Shown in pieces: positions 32,821 to 41,417 of a stretch of 44,816 bases of DNA. Source of the DNA: Gammaproteobacteria bacterium (GTDB taxonomy: Bacteria > Pseudomonadota > Gammaproteobacteria > GRL18). The notes beneath the pieces are model-generated. The model had not been told where the DNA came from and did no database searches. It saw only the letters and a list, made by a program, of their open reading frames with translations. Made by a program: the position numbers and the translations under genes. Where the stretch lies: assembly GCA_016744375.1 (NCBI GenBank), contig JADGEM010000039.1:1-44816 (forward strand), read 5' to 3'. Each line of letters starts with the position of its first letter. Positions within the stretch are counted from its first letter, which is position 1.

Positions 32821-34961
32821 AAATATTATTAGCTAATAATAAAAAATATAAACTACTATTTCCCTCAATTATTCTGTGTTGTTTACTATGGAATCAAGCT
32901 GTGTTCGCCACAGCTAAAGAAGCAATGAATATTAAATTGGGTACAATTGAGTTTACGGATGCCTTACTTTCTGATGCAATTAGAATTATTGCTGAGCAAT
33001 CTGGTGTTAATATTATTGCCACACAAGATGCTGGTGAGAAATTTATCACAGTCTATATTCAAAATACTACGGTAAAAAATGCAGTGGATAGTATTAGCCG
33101 ATCAGCAGGGCTTTGGTATCGTTATAATAAAGATACAAATGTCGTACTAATAATGACGACAGAAGAATATCAAAAAGATATTGTCGTCTTTAAAAAAGAC
33201 CTCACTAAAGTTTATACACTTAAACAAGAAAACGTAAAAATTGCTGCTCAGGCAATTGAAGCATTATATGGTGATCGAGTCGAATTGTCAGAACCTACTG
33301 GCAATGATTCAGAAAGTTTTACTTCGACTTCAAGTTCTACCAGAAGAGGTGGTAATAGTGGTAACCAAAATAATAACAACCAAAACAGAAATTCTACTAG
33401 TGCAAATAATACAGACAATACTGATACAAATGCATTAAAAAATTTAACTTCTGCTCAACTTCAAGTTTTAAATAAACGGACTATTAATGATGAGATTCCT
33501 ATTGTCTCATTGGATGAAATTAAGGTCGTTAATCAACGCATTGAAGAAAAAATTTATGTCACTTATAACGAACTACACAATCTTGTTATTGTCAGAACTT
33601 CTGATCAAACTGCACTAACTTCAATAGAGTCTTTAATTAAAGAATTAGATAAACCCACCCCACAAGTATTATTAGAAATGAAAATATTGGAAGTTACTTT
33701 GGGTGATGAATTTGATTCTGTATTTGATTTTAATGGTACTAGTAGTTCAACTACTGAACGATATTTTAGAGATGACAATGGTGACGTAACAGTTACTCCT
33801 TATTTTAAACGTAGTGGTCGATTAGGTGATAGTATTTTTAATCCTGCTAGTTCACTAATAGGCAGAACTCTAGATTTTTCAATACTCAATGATACACTGG
33901 GACTTCGGATGCAGTTATTACAAAGAGAAAATCGCATTAATACTCTGGCAACACCAATATTAATGGCAGTCAATAACCGCCGTGCAAAAATATTCATTGG
34001 TCAGGAGAGAACACTAATAACTGGAGCATCAACAGATACAGTATTTAATCAAGCTCAGGCTCAGACAACAACAACGATTGAAACAGAAATTCGAGATATT
34101 GGTACAACATTAGACATTTCCCCAAGAATTAATGATGATAAAACGGTAACATTAAGAATTTTTCAAGATAACTCATCTGTTGCACCAGGTGGTACGGACG
34201 TACTAATTGACGGTTCACAAGGTCAAACAATAACTATTGATAATGTTAATACTGCCAATATGATTGCTACAGTAATTGCAAAAGATGGTAAAACTATTGC
34301 AATTGGCGGCATGATATCAGAAGAAGAAGTAAAAGATGTTGATAAAGTGCCTATTTGGGGTGATATCCCTATTCTAGGTGTGATTGGAAGTAAAGATAGT
34401 CGAAGAAAAATTAAAAAAGAATTAATTTTGCTTATTACACCTCACATTTTTGATAATGCTGATGATGCCAAGAGTGCATCTGAAGAATTAACTAAACGTC
34501 TTTCTGATCATGAATATATTGCAAGCCAAAAACCTTTACTTGATGGTCAATTAGGTAAAAATGATCGTGTTATTCCTGGTAGTCAGCAACATTTCTTGGA
34601 TTTAAGCCGTTTCGCTGTTCAAAACTTATTATCAGCGGGTGAATACAAACAGTCAATACCGGGCATTAAACCTGACGTTATTCCTATTGTAGATAATATT
34701 AACTGGTCAATGAAAAATTTACAGGGAAGCCTATTAAGTGCTTATAAGCAATATAATTATTATATTTATACTGTAGAGCTTAATAATATTTCAAAACAAC
34801 GTGTAACATTAACTCCTGAACTATTTAGTCTATATTTTAATGACCAAATGGAAGCCATTACTTTTGTTGATGAATATATCAATAGCAATCAAAGTAGCAC
34901 GACAATTTTCCTTTCAGAAAAGACGCCTTATGAATTATTTGGCCACTTTATTAGTCAATAA
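32817..34961 (+). CDS. GspD/PilQ-type secretin
   Basis: 714 residues with a signal peptide (1-~32, ending VFATA). N-domains (~40-125 STN-like: IRIIAEQSGVNIIATQDAG) and a further N domain precede an Asn/Ser/Thr-rich insert (~165-205). The secretin barrel has VPIWGDIPILGVIGSKDSR and RKIKKELILLITPHIFD (~510-550), the family signature. A C-terminal extension of about 150 residues (~565-714) has an unfamiliar beta-rich sequence (YIYTVELNNISKQRVTLTPE). It would form the outer-membrane channel. A short lipoprotein that might act as pilotin follows. Confidence 0.92.
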   Translation: MKILLANNKKYKLLFPSIILCCLLWNQAVFATAKEAMNIKLGTIEFTDALLSDAIRIIAEQSGVNIIATQDAGEKFITVYIQNTTVKNAVDSISRSAGLWYRYNKDTNVVLIMTTEEYQKDIVVFKKDLTKVYTLKQENVKIAAQAIEALYGDRVELSEPTGNDSESFTSTSSSTRRGGNSGNQNNNNQNRNSTSANNTDNTDTNALKNLTSAQLQVLNKRTINDEIPIVSLDEIKVVNQRIEEKIYVTYNELHNLVIVRTSDQTALTSIESLIKELDKPTPQVLLEMKILEVTLGDEFDSVFDFNGTSSSTTERYFRDDNGDVTVTPYFKRSGRLGDSIFNPASSLIGRTLDFSILNDTLGLRMQLLQRENRINTLATPILMAVNNRRAKIFIGQERTLITGASTDTVFNQAQAQTTTTIETEIRDIGTTLDISPRINDDKTVTLRIFQDNSSVAPGGTDVLIDGSQGQTITIDNVNTANMIATVIAKDGKTIAIGGMISEEEVKDVDKVPIWGDIPILGVIGSKDSRRKIKKELILLITPHIFDNADDAKSASEELTKRLSDHEYIASQKPLLDGQLGKNDRVIPGSQQHFLDLSRFAVQNLLSAGEYKQSIPGIKPDVIPIVDNINWSMKNLQGSLLSAYKQYNYYIYTVELNNISKQRVTLTPELFSLYFNDQMEAITFVDEYINSNQSSTTIFLSEKTPYELFGHFISQ

Positions 34962-34977
34962 AATTACAGTGAATTAA

Positions 34978-35214
34978 ATGAAAAATATATTACTAAAAGT
35001 GATGGTTTCTAGCTCAGTTGTACTTTTAACATCTTGTGCATTACATGAAAACAATTATCTTAATCCATTAATTGATCCCACAGTAAAATTAGATCCTGAC
35101 CGTTATAATCAAAAACAGTTAATTATGTATCAACGTGTTAAAAAAGATGGGAGAACTTCTTATCAACAAGTAAAATTTGGCTTGTATGATCCTGATAAAC
35201 TGCCTATAAATTAA
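34978..35214 (+). CDS. Small lipoprotein, possible secretin pilotin
   Basis: 78 residues. A lipoprotein signal is clear: MKN then a hydrophobic run to LLTSC (Cys at 20). The mature part (58 residues) has RYNQKQLIMYQRVKKDGRTSYQQVKFGLYD. It lies 16 bases after the secretin gene, where pilotin genes often lie, but there is no similarity to a known pilotin fold that I can see. Role inferred from position. Confidence 0.65.
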   Translation: MKNILLKVMVSSSVVLLTSCALHENNYLNPLIDPTVKLDPDRYNQKQLIMYQRVKKDGRTSYQQVKFGLYDPDKLPIN

Positions 35215-35256
35215 AATTTTAAAAACCATGATCTAAATTAACAACTGAAAATTATT

Positions 35257-36351
35257 ATGAATATTAATAGAATTATAAATTTATTATCGACGACAATTTT
35301 TTGCACTTTTATAGTAGCCTGTGATCAAGAAAAACAACAATCTAAAAGTCAATTTAAAGATGTAACTGAGCAACAAGTCGCTCATTATATTGCAGATAAC
35401 ATTTATCAACCCTCAGTCTTTGCTGTTAATGAGAGTGTATTATTACTCAATGAGTCAATTATTGAACTTTGTCATCCTCAAACAAAAGAATCTTTGATGG
35501 ATAGTTTGCTGCAGGCTCAAATATACTGGAAAGAATCTATTGCACTGTGGCGCGAAAGCAGGGCGTATCAAATATCCCCCATCAAATCTTTATATGTTTA
35601 CCAGCAAGTTGACCAACTACCGGTAAATACCATAATTATTGATGCTGTGTTAAAGGATGCTTCCGTTCACCCTGGTGAAAAGGAACGTTCAATCTATGGT
35701 TATGCCTCGCTTGAATATTTATTGTTTGCAGATAATGATGCTAAGGCCGCTTTAACACAACTGAAGGATAAACAGACTTGTCAGTTTTTGAAAAATACTG
35801 CGGTTGACCTGGCTAAAAATATCAAAAAAATTAAAAAATACTGGCTTACTGAGCCGGATGGAGCAAAACAACAATTTAAAGAAGCAAAAGGTAAATTTTA
35901 TCTGGATCAAAAAGAGGTTACAACGAATATTGTTGCTCAAATGTTGAATTCTATAGAGGTCGTTGTCTGGCATAAAATGGGGCTCCCTTCTAATTTTTTT
36001 CGTGGTAATCCTGAACTGACTAAATTAGATGCCTGGCGTAGTCAAAGCTCTCTAAGTAATATTAAGGCAGTTATTTCTGGTGTTGATAAAATCTATGGTG
36101 ATATTGAGACCATGGGAATTTACCATTTAATTGATGCTAAAGATAAGAAACTGGCTAATAGTATTAGAAGTCACTTTGATCATATTAACCTCTTACTTGA
36201 CAAACTTACCTTACCGATAGAAGAAGGTTTTAATGACCCGCCTGATGAGTTTGAAGAAATTTTTCATGAATTACAGGAATTACAAAATGAATTAACTGAA
36301 ATGGCCAAAGAGTTGGAGCTAAAATTAGTCTTTGAAGAAGATGGTGATTGA
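35257..36351 (+). CDS. Imelysin-like lipoprotein
   Basis: 364 residues with a lipobox (FIVAC, Cys 22). Helical protein similar to imelysin/insulin-cleaving membrane protease-like (peptidase M75) proteins: WKESIALWRESRAYQISPI and the conserved YGYASLEYLLFADN. In imelysins the latter is GxHxxE; here it is G148-Y-A-S-L-E153, so the His is Ala. C-terminal ~70 residues are a charged coiled coil. Imelysins are haem- and iron-uptake proteins (EfeO-like). It is probably in one transcript with the machinery upstream and is followed by DUF1513 and DUF1111, its usual companions. Confidence 0.82.
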   Translation: MNINRIINLLSTTIFCTFIVACDQEKQQSKSQFKDVTEQQVAHYIADNIYQPSVFAVNESVLLLNESIIELCHPQTKESLMDSLLQAQIYWKESIALWRESRAYQISPIKSLYVYQQVDQLPVNTIIIDAVLKDASVHPGEKERSIYGYASLEYLLFADNDAKAALTQLKDKQTCQFLKNTAVDLAKNIKKIKKYWLTEPDGAKQQFKEAKGKFYLDQKEVTTNIVAQMLNSIEVVVWHKMGLPSNFFRGNPELTKLDAWRSQSSLSNIKAVISGVDKIYGDIETMGIYHLIDAKDKKLANSIRSHFDHINLLLDKLTLPIEEGFNDPPDEFEEIFHELQELQNELTEMAKELELKLVFEEDGD

Positions 36352-37483
36352 TTTGAATAGAAGACACTTTATTTCTAAAAGCATTGCCGCTTGCTTTATT
36401 AGCTGTAATACCCGTTATACATATTCGAACAGCTTGAAAACAAACATTCCATCCGTTGTTTCTGCCAGTTATAGTAAAACAATACATGGTATGAAATATT
36501 TTCTTTCGTGGTTTGATATTGCTTCTGGCCGGCAGGTGAATGTATCAATTCCTTTTAGAGGCCATGATGTTTTATTACACCCGCTCAAGCTTAATACTCT
36601 GCTTGTTATTGGCCGCCGACCTGCAATTCAATTTTGTGAAGTTAATATCATAGAACAGGCTGTTTCACAGACAGTGAGCAGTGATTCAGGCTTGCATTTT
36701 TATGGTCATGCCTGTTTTAGTCATGATGGAAAAATTATTTTTACCACTGAAAATGATTATGAACAAGCACGAGGGCTAATTGTTATTCGAAAGAGTGATG
36801 ACTATAAAGTTTTATCGTCCTTTGATAGTAATGGTATTGGGCCTCATGATATTAAACTGTTGTCTGATTCAAAGACGTTAGTTATTGCCAACGGAGGGAT
36901 TGAAACTCATCCTGATCTGTTGAGAAAAAAATTAAATATTAATAGCATGAAGCCTAATCTATCCTATTTTGATAGTACTAATGGCGATTTACTGGAGCAA
37001 TATACATTGGATAATCATCTATCCAGTATTCGTCATCTAGCTGTTTCAAAAAATGATACAGTTGTTGCGGCTTTACAATACCAGGGGAAACACTCTCAAC
37101 CGGTGCCTCTAGTTGCAACGCATAAACCTGGCCAGTCAAAACTTAAGTATTCTTATGTTGATCAAAAAAATTTGAAAAGAATGAATTATTATACTGCCAG
37201 CGCTTCTTTTAATCGGGATGGCTCTATTTATGCCGTAACCTGTCCAAAAGGAAATCTGGTTACTTTTTGGGAAACTCAGTCAAACTCTTTAGTGAGTAGC
37301 ATTGATTTACACAAACCTTATGGGGTTATTTTTGATGAGCAGCTTGATGCTTTTATTATATCAACATCAAAAGGAGAGTTGCACTCATTCAATCCTGTTA
37401 ATCATCAGATGTCACACTTACAGAACTCAAATATGAGTTGGGATAATCATATGATTTCTATGAAAGGAGGCTTGTTTGCCTAA
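36341..37483 (+). CDS. DUF1513 family protein
   Basis: 381 residues from the ATG at 36341, which overlaps the imelysin stop by 11 bases; a TTG at 36353 would start at NRRHFISK, a Tat-like twin-arginine signal. The mature part is a repetitive beta-propeller-like sequence: FRGHDVLLHPLKLNTLLVIGR, then FYGHACFSHDGKIIFTTEND and SNGIGPHDIKLLSDSKTLVI, diagnostic of DUF1513. Function unknown, but this family occurs next to imelysin and DUF1111 genes in Fur-regulated loci (as in the Pseudomonas PA4370-4373 neighbourhood). Likely periplasmic. Confidence 0.88.
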   Translation: MVIDLNRRHFISKSIAACFISCNTRYTYSNSLKTNIPSVVSASYSKTIHGMKYFLSWFDIASGRQVNVSIPFRGHDVLLHPLKLNTLLVIGRRPAIQFCEVNIIEQAVSQTVSSDSGLHFYGHACFSHDGKIIFTTENDYEQARGLIVIRKSDDYKVLSSFDSNGIGPHDIKLLSDSKTLVIANGGIETHPDLLRKKLNINSMKPNLSYFDSTNGDLLEQYTLDNHLSSIRHLAVSKNDTVVAALQYQGKHSQPVPLVATHKPGQSKLKYSYVDQKNLKRMNYYTASASFNRDGSIYAVTCPKGNLVTFWETQSNSLVSSIDLHKPYGVIFDEQLDAFIISTSKGELHSFNPVNHQMSHLQNSNMSWDNHMISMKGGLFA

Positions 37484-37868
37484 GAAGCAGTTATCAAAAC
37501 AAACTCATTTAATTGTTTTAAATCATCTTACTCATTTGTATGAAGAAATGATTTTGCATGAGGGTTATTCAAAGATTAGTATCTGCTTTAAAAAATTACC
37601 TGGAAATAAAAAAAAGGTGGTAATTAACGCAGGGTGTGCGCATGAATATGATGTTTCGATGTTGGAGCTTAAACAAAAATCCAATCGTTTTAAGGTAATT
37701 GACCAGTTAGTGATCAGTGAGCATTACACTGGACCTGAGCGCAGACTAAGAAAAAGACGTTTTTTGCGCAGAAGGAAAAATGCGATGACTTCGCGATCGT
37801 TTAAACTGGAGAAGCGTGCAGCAAGCGATCGCCGCCTGGAAAACGAACGCAGAAAAAGAGGTTGCTGA
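37476..37868 (+). CDS. Paralogue of the 79-residue protein with an arginine-rich tail
   Basis: 130 residues from a TTG start. AAAGGAGG lies five bases before the TTG, which decides the start, and the gene overlaps DUF1513 by eight bases. Residues ~20-62 align with the 79-residue protein at 21374 (LY-x5-HEG, K-x-V-x-I). The C-terminal ~40 residues are very basic (RRLRKRRFLRRRKN, then RRLENERRKR) and may bind nucleic acid. No family recognised. It is in an iron-linked operon (imelysin, DUF1513, then DUF1111), like its paralogue near Fur boxes. Confidence 0.65.
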   Translation: MPKKQLSKQTHLIVLNHLTHLYEEMILHEGYSKISICFKKLPGNKKKVVINAGCAHEYDVSMLELKQKSNRFKVIDQLVISEHYTGPERRLRKRRFLRRRKNAMTSRSFKLEKRAASDRRLENERRKRGC

Positions 37869-37889
37869 ATAGTTATACATATATGAATA

Positions 37890-37908
37890 AATATTGATAA
37901 TTATTTGT
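37890..37908 (+). promoter_or_regulatory. Candidate Fur site before the DUF1111 gene
   Basis: A 13-of-19 match to the Fur consensus, with intact TTGATAATTATTT. It is in the 154-base gap between the paralogue and DUF1111, about 115 bases before the ATG, a spacing that fits a promoter there. No clear -35 or -10 was identified, so treat as tentative. Confidence 0.4.
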
Positions 37909-38022
37909 GTATACGTTAATATATTCAAATACACTTGATGTTTATTCATGCTTCTGAGGGTGAAGGTAGTAAGCAGATAGAGAATATTTTTAATTAAATT
38001 ATATCTTTCTGGCGGAGTACCT

Positions 38023-39528
38023 ATGTCTGAGACTGAATCATCTAAATCAAAGTTAAAAAAAAGCACAATAATGCTTTCTATTGCATTGGCGCTGTCCGGT
38101 GCTGTCTTTTCCTATGCTTACTATAAAACCCAGGTTTATCCAACTTCTTCTGCCTATGGTGTTGATCCATCAGCGCTGAATGAACTTAAAGATAAACCTG
38201 AAAAAGCTTTAACAGCAGGTGATCTGACTCACTTCAAGTACTCACCAGATGCTTTTGCTATGGAGGCCGGGAATTTACCCTGGGGCTTGTCTCTGGCCTT
38301 TGATGAAGGTGATGGTTTTTTTGAACGTGCCTATCTTGTGACGGGTAACTATAGCAAAGGCAATGATCCGGCTGATCGTGATGGTCTGGGGCCTTTGTTT
38401 AATGGTAATTCATGTGAAAGCTGTCACTTTTCAGATGGCCGTGCTGCGCCACCTCAGAAACCGGGTGAACCTTTAGCGGGTTTGTTATTAAGAGTCAGTG
38501 TTCCTGGGAAGGGTATGCATGGCGGGCCCAACCCACATCCAATCTATGGTGGGCAATTAGCTGATAAGGCAATTGAAGGGCATAAACCTGAAGTTGATAT
38601 TGATATTTCATATGAGATTATTGAAGGTCAATTTGCCGATGGTGAAAATTATTCATTGCGTAAGCCGACCTACACGATCGCCAAGGCCCATTATGGTGAT
38701 ATGGGTGATGATGCAATGATTTCTCCCCGGATAGGGCCGCATGTGGCTGGTCTTGGACTGCTGGATGCTCTGACTGATGACACCATTTTAGAAAAAGCTG
38801 ATCCGGATGATAAAGATGGGGATGGTATCTCCGGCAAGCCCAACATGGTCTGGGATGTTGAAAATCAAAAGATGTCCGTAGGGAAATATGGTTGGAAAGC
38901 TGAAACGCCAACCATTAAGCAGCAGACAGCAGATGCTGCTGTGAATGACATGGGTGTAACCAATCCACAGTTTACTATGCAGAACTGTACGGATGCTCAG
39001 CTGGATTGTACTAATGCACTGCATGGTACATCTGGCAATGAAGATGAAATGACCGCTGCACAATTGGATAATGTTACAACCTACCTGGAATTTTTAAGCA
39101 TACCGGGACGTGATTATCTGGACAATCCAGATGTTCAAAGAGGTGAACAGTTATTTGTTGAGTCAAGCTGCAGTGCTTGCCACAGAACTGATATGGTGAC
39201 AGGAACAGAACATCGTAGAAAGAGACTGCAAAACCAGAAAATTTCACCATATACGGATCTATTACTGCATAACATGGGTGAAGGACTGGCTGATCACAGG
39301 CCCAGTTATGATGCGGATGGCTATGAGTGGCGAACGGCACCATTATGGGGTATTGGCATGGTTAAAATTACCAATGGCCACACCAACTTCCTGCATGATG
39401 GTCGTGCCAGAAGCTTATCTGAAGCAATTTTATGGCATGGTGGTGAGGCTGAGAAAGCCAAACAACAATATGTTGCTATGAGCAAGCAGGATCGCGAATC
39501 TCTGGTTAAGTTCCTCAAATCAATATAG
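38023..39528 (+). CDS. DUF1111 di-haem oxidoreductase-like protein
   Basis: 501 residues with an N-terminal anchor or signal (residues ~16-33). Two haem c motifs, CESCH (C131) and CSACH (C383), and the DUF1111 features GPHVAGLGLLDALTDD and WRTAPLWGIGMVKITNGHTNFLHDGRARS identify the putative di-haem oxidoreductase/peroxidase-like (DHOR) family. Members occur in iron-regulated operons with imelysin and DUF1513. GGAG is well placed before the ATG. It is preceded by a possible Fur site and followed by a stem-loop at 39546-39578. Reaction unknown. Confidence 0.9.
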   Translation: MSETESSKSKLKKSTIMLSIALALSGAVFSYAYYKTQVYPTSSAYGVDPSALNELKDKPEKALTAGDLTHFKYSPDAFAMEAGNLPWGLSLAFDEGDGFFERAYLVTGNYSKGNDPADRDGLGPLFNGNSCESCHFSDGRAAPPQKPGEPLAGLLLRVSVPGKGMHGGPNPHPIYGGQLADKAIEGHKPEVDIDISYEIIEGQFADGENYSLRKPTYTIAKAHYGDMGDDAMISPRIGPHVAGLGLLDALTDDTILEKADPDDKDGDGISGKPNMVWDVENQKMSVGKYGWKAETPTIKQQTADAAVNDMGVTNPQFTMQNCTDAQLDCTNALHGTSGNEDEMTAAQLDNVTTYLEFLSIPGRDYLDNPDVQRGEQLFVESSCSACHRTDMVTGTEHRRKRLQNQKISPYTDLLLHNMGEGLADHRPSYDADGYEWRTAPLWGIGMVKITNGHTNFLHDGRARSLSEAILWHGGEAEKAKQQYVAMSKQDRESLVKFLKSI

Positions 39529-39545
39529 AGTTCATCTTTACCAAC

Positions 39546-39578
39546 GCTGGGAGCAGATGGCTCGCCTATGCTCCCAGC
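39546..39578 (+). terminator. Stem-loop after the DUF1111 gene
   Basis: GCTGGGAGCA pairs perfectly with TGCTCCCAGC over a 13-base loop. There is no immediate T-run (AAATAATG follows), so it may be a 3' end stabiliser rather than a classical terminator. Confidence 0.6.
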
Positions 39579-39662
39579 AAATAATGTGATATGTCTGTCT
39601 TTTACTTCTTTTTATTGTATACTCTCATTTCTGTGTAAATTTAATAAAAGAGTAACATTATT

Positions 39663-40190
39663 ATGCTAAGCAATAATATGCTGGATGCTTTGAACCGTCA
39701 GATTAATCTGGAATTTTATTCATCAAATCTTTATCTGCAAATGAGTGCCTGGTGTGAGTATGAGAGTCTGGAAGGCTGTGCTGCTTTTTTGCAACTGCAT
39801 GCTGCAGAAGAAATGGGACATATGCAACGCTTATTTACCTATGTGAATGAGACCGGTGGTTTAGCGATTCTAGGAAATATTGATGCGCCGCCAAGTCAAT
39901 ATGAGTCGATTGTGGAAGTCTTTAAGCAGACTTATGAGCATGAAGTTCTTATTACCACCGAGATTAATAAGCTGGCTAAAATTGCTCAGGATGAAGGCGA
40001 TTTTTCGACCTTTAATTTCTTACAGTGGTATGTCGCTGAACAGCATGAGGAAGAAAAAACATTTAAATCAATTACTGATAAGATTGGAATGATTGGTTTA
40101 GAAGGTAGTGGCTTATTTTTTATTGACAAAGAAGTTGAAAAAATCTCTGCTGAAATACATTCGGGGCTGACTCAGGCTGAGGGTGCCTGA
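39663..40190 (+). CDS. ftnA: Ferritin (FtnA-like)
   Basis: 175 residues, soluble. Iron-site residues of bacterial ferritin are present: Glu17 in INLEFYSS, Glu50/His53 in HAAEEMGHM, Glu94 in QTYEHEVLIT, Gln/Glu in LQWYVAEQHEEEK. This is a ferroxidase-type storage ferritin with the usual length (165-175). AAGAG lies ten bases before the ATG; bases directly before the ATG (ACATTATT) complement the conserved block of the two Fur-regulated sRNAs, so it may be a target. No Fur box was seen. It converges with nrdB. Confidence 0.95.
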   Translation: MLSNNMLDALNRQINLEFYSSNLYLQMSAWCEYESLEGCAAFLQLHAAEEMGHMQRLFTYVNETGGLAILGNIDAPPSQYESIVEVFKQTYEHEVLITTEINKLAKIAQDEGDFSTFNFLQWYVAEQHEEEKTFKSITDKIGMIGLEGSGLFFIDKEVEKISAEIHSGLTQAEGA

Positions 40191-40227
40191 TATAAGTTCG
40201 TGTCCATCTGTGATTCGAGGTAATCTG

Positions 40228-40271
40228 CAAGCAAACTTTCCCCCTCTTAAAAAGAAGGGGAAGTTTGCTTG
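40228..40271. terminator. Bidirectional terminator between ftnA and nrdB
   Basis: Long imperfect palindrome: CAAGCAAACTT with AAGTTTGCTTG, and CCCCTCTT with AAGAAGGGG, around an A-rich loop. It lies in the gap between the converging ferritin and nrdB genes. T-rich flanks are weak, so a mobile palindromic repeat is also possible. Confidence 0.6.
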
Positions 40272-40275
40272 AAAT

Positions 40276-41385
40276 TTACTCCCAATTTAGAGCGCCTCCG
40301 GTCTGATACTCTGTGACTCTCGTTTCAAAAAAATTCTTTTCTTTTCGCATATTTGTTTGTTCATCCAGCCAGCCCAGAACATTTTCTGCACCGGGGAAGG
40401 GCGCCTCCAGTTTAAGAGATTTTGCTCGTCGATTGGCGATAAAACGAAACTGAGCAATGTGTTCATCTGCACTATAGCCCAATATGGGATCACGCAATAT
40501 ATAATTGGCATATTCTGCTTCACAAACCTCAGCTTCCTGCCACATGGCTGAAATTGCCTTAGGATCAAGTTTGATGTTGTTTTCTTGAATGATCTGATTG
40601 ACCACGCGTATACCAAATGCGCAGTGTAATACTTCATCACGCATAATATATTGCAACTGTTCTGCAGTACCGGTCATCAGACCTCGACGCTGTAATGCGA
40701 ATATTGGGCTGAAGCCATTATAGAACCAGCAGCCTTCAAAGATACCAGCAAAAAACAGATAAGACATGACGAAATCTTCCAGATCATCTTTGTTGCTCAA
40801 ATCAATGTCCGGGCGGAGTACAGAATTTATTTTGTCATTGGCCATTTGTATTTTACCGTTAATTGCCGGCACCACACGATAGCGATTATAAATCTCACCC
40901 TGATCAAGACCAATGGATTCAATGCAATGCTGATAGGTCCAGGTATGCAGTGCTTCTTCGTAGACCTGACGTGCCTGATAAATCTGCAGTTCCGGTGCAG
41001 TCATTTTTTCCATAACGGCAAGGCCGATATTGCGCATGGCCAGTATGTCCGAAGTGGTTAGATAAGACAGTACATTTTCATAAACATGCTTTTCTTCCAG
41101 AGTTAAGCGATGCTGGTAATCATGGACATCTTTGGACATATTAATATCCAGGGGAGTCCAGTGATTTCGGTTCGCATTAAGCCAGAATTCCCAGGCCCAG
41201 GGGTATTTAAATGGTGCCAGCTGGTTTATATCTGTTTTTCCATTGACGACTCGTTTGTCATCAGCACAGACGGGCTGCATTGAGCTGGACTGAATCCGTT
41301 CTGTGAGAGTCTTATTGACTACCTGTTTATTTTGTTCTTGACCGGCAAGTGAAAATGATGCAATTGGATCGTCCCAGTTTAACAT
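40276..41385 (-). CDS. nrdB: Ribonucleotide reductase class Ia, beta subunit
   Basis: 369 residues. The R2 di-iron signature is clear: NVLSYLTTSDILAMRNIG, QARQVYEEALHTWTYQHCIES, and QYIMRDEVLHCAFGIRVVNQ carry the Glu/His ligands, and a tyrosine suitable for the radical precedes them. The C-terminus TGGALNWE matches the R1-docking tail. GAGGAA precedes the ATG. It starts 32 bases after nrdA and is co-transcribed with it, thus under the cobalamin riboswitch. Confidence 0.97.
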   Translation of the reverse strand: MLNWDDPIASFSLAGQEQNKQVVNKTLTERIQSSSMQPVCADDKRVVNGKTDINQLAPFKYPWAWEFWLNANRNHWTPLDINMSKDVHDYQHRLTLEEKHVYENVLSYLTTSDILAMRNIGLAVMEKMTAPELQIYQARQVYEEALHTWTYQHCIESIGLDQGEIYNRYRVVPAINGKIQMANDKINSVLRPDIDLSNKDDLEDFVMSYLFFAGIFEGCWFYNGFSPIFALQRRGLMTGTAEQLQYIMRDEVLHCAFGIRVVNQIIQENNIKLDPKAISAMWQEAEVCEAEYANYILRDPILGYSADEHIAQFRFIANRRAKSLKLEAPFPGAENVLGWLDEQTNMRKEKNFFETRVTEYQTGGALNWE

Positions 41386-41417
41386 ATTGAATTCCTCTGA
41401 TTTTTTCTCTTGAGTTG

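Noticed and set aside
38618..39063. Minus-strand frames of about 90 codons in the DUF1111 gene.
   Set aside because: They are antisense to the haem-binding coding sequence and look like shadows.
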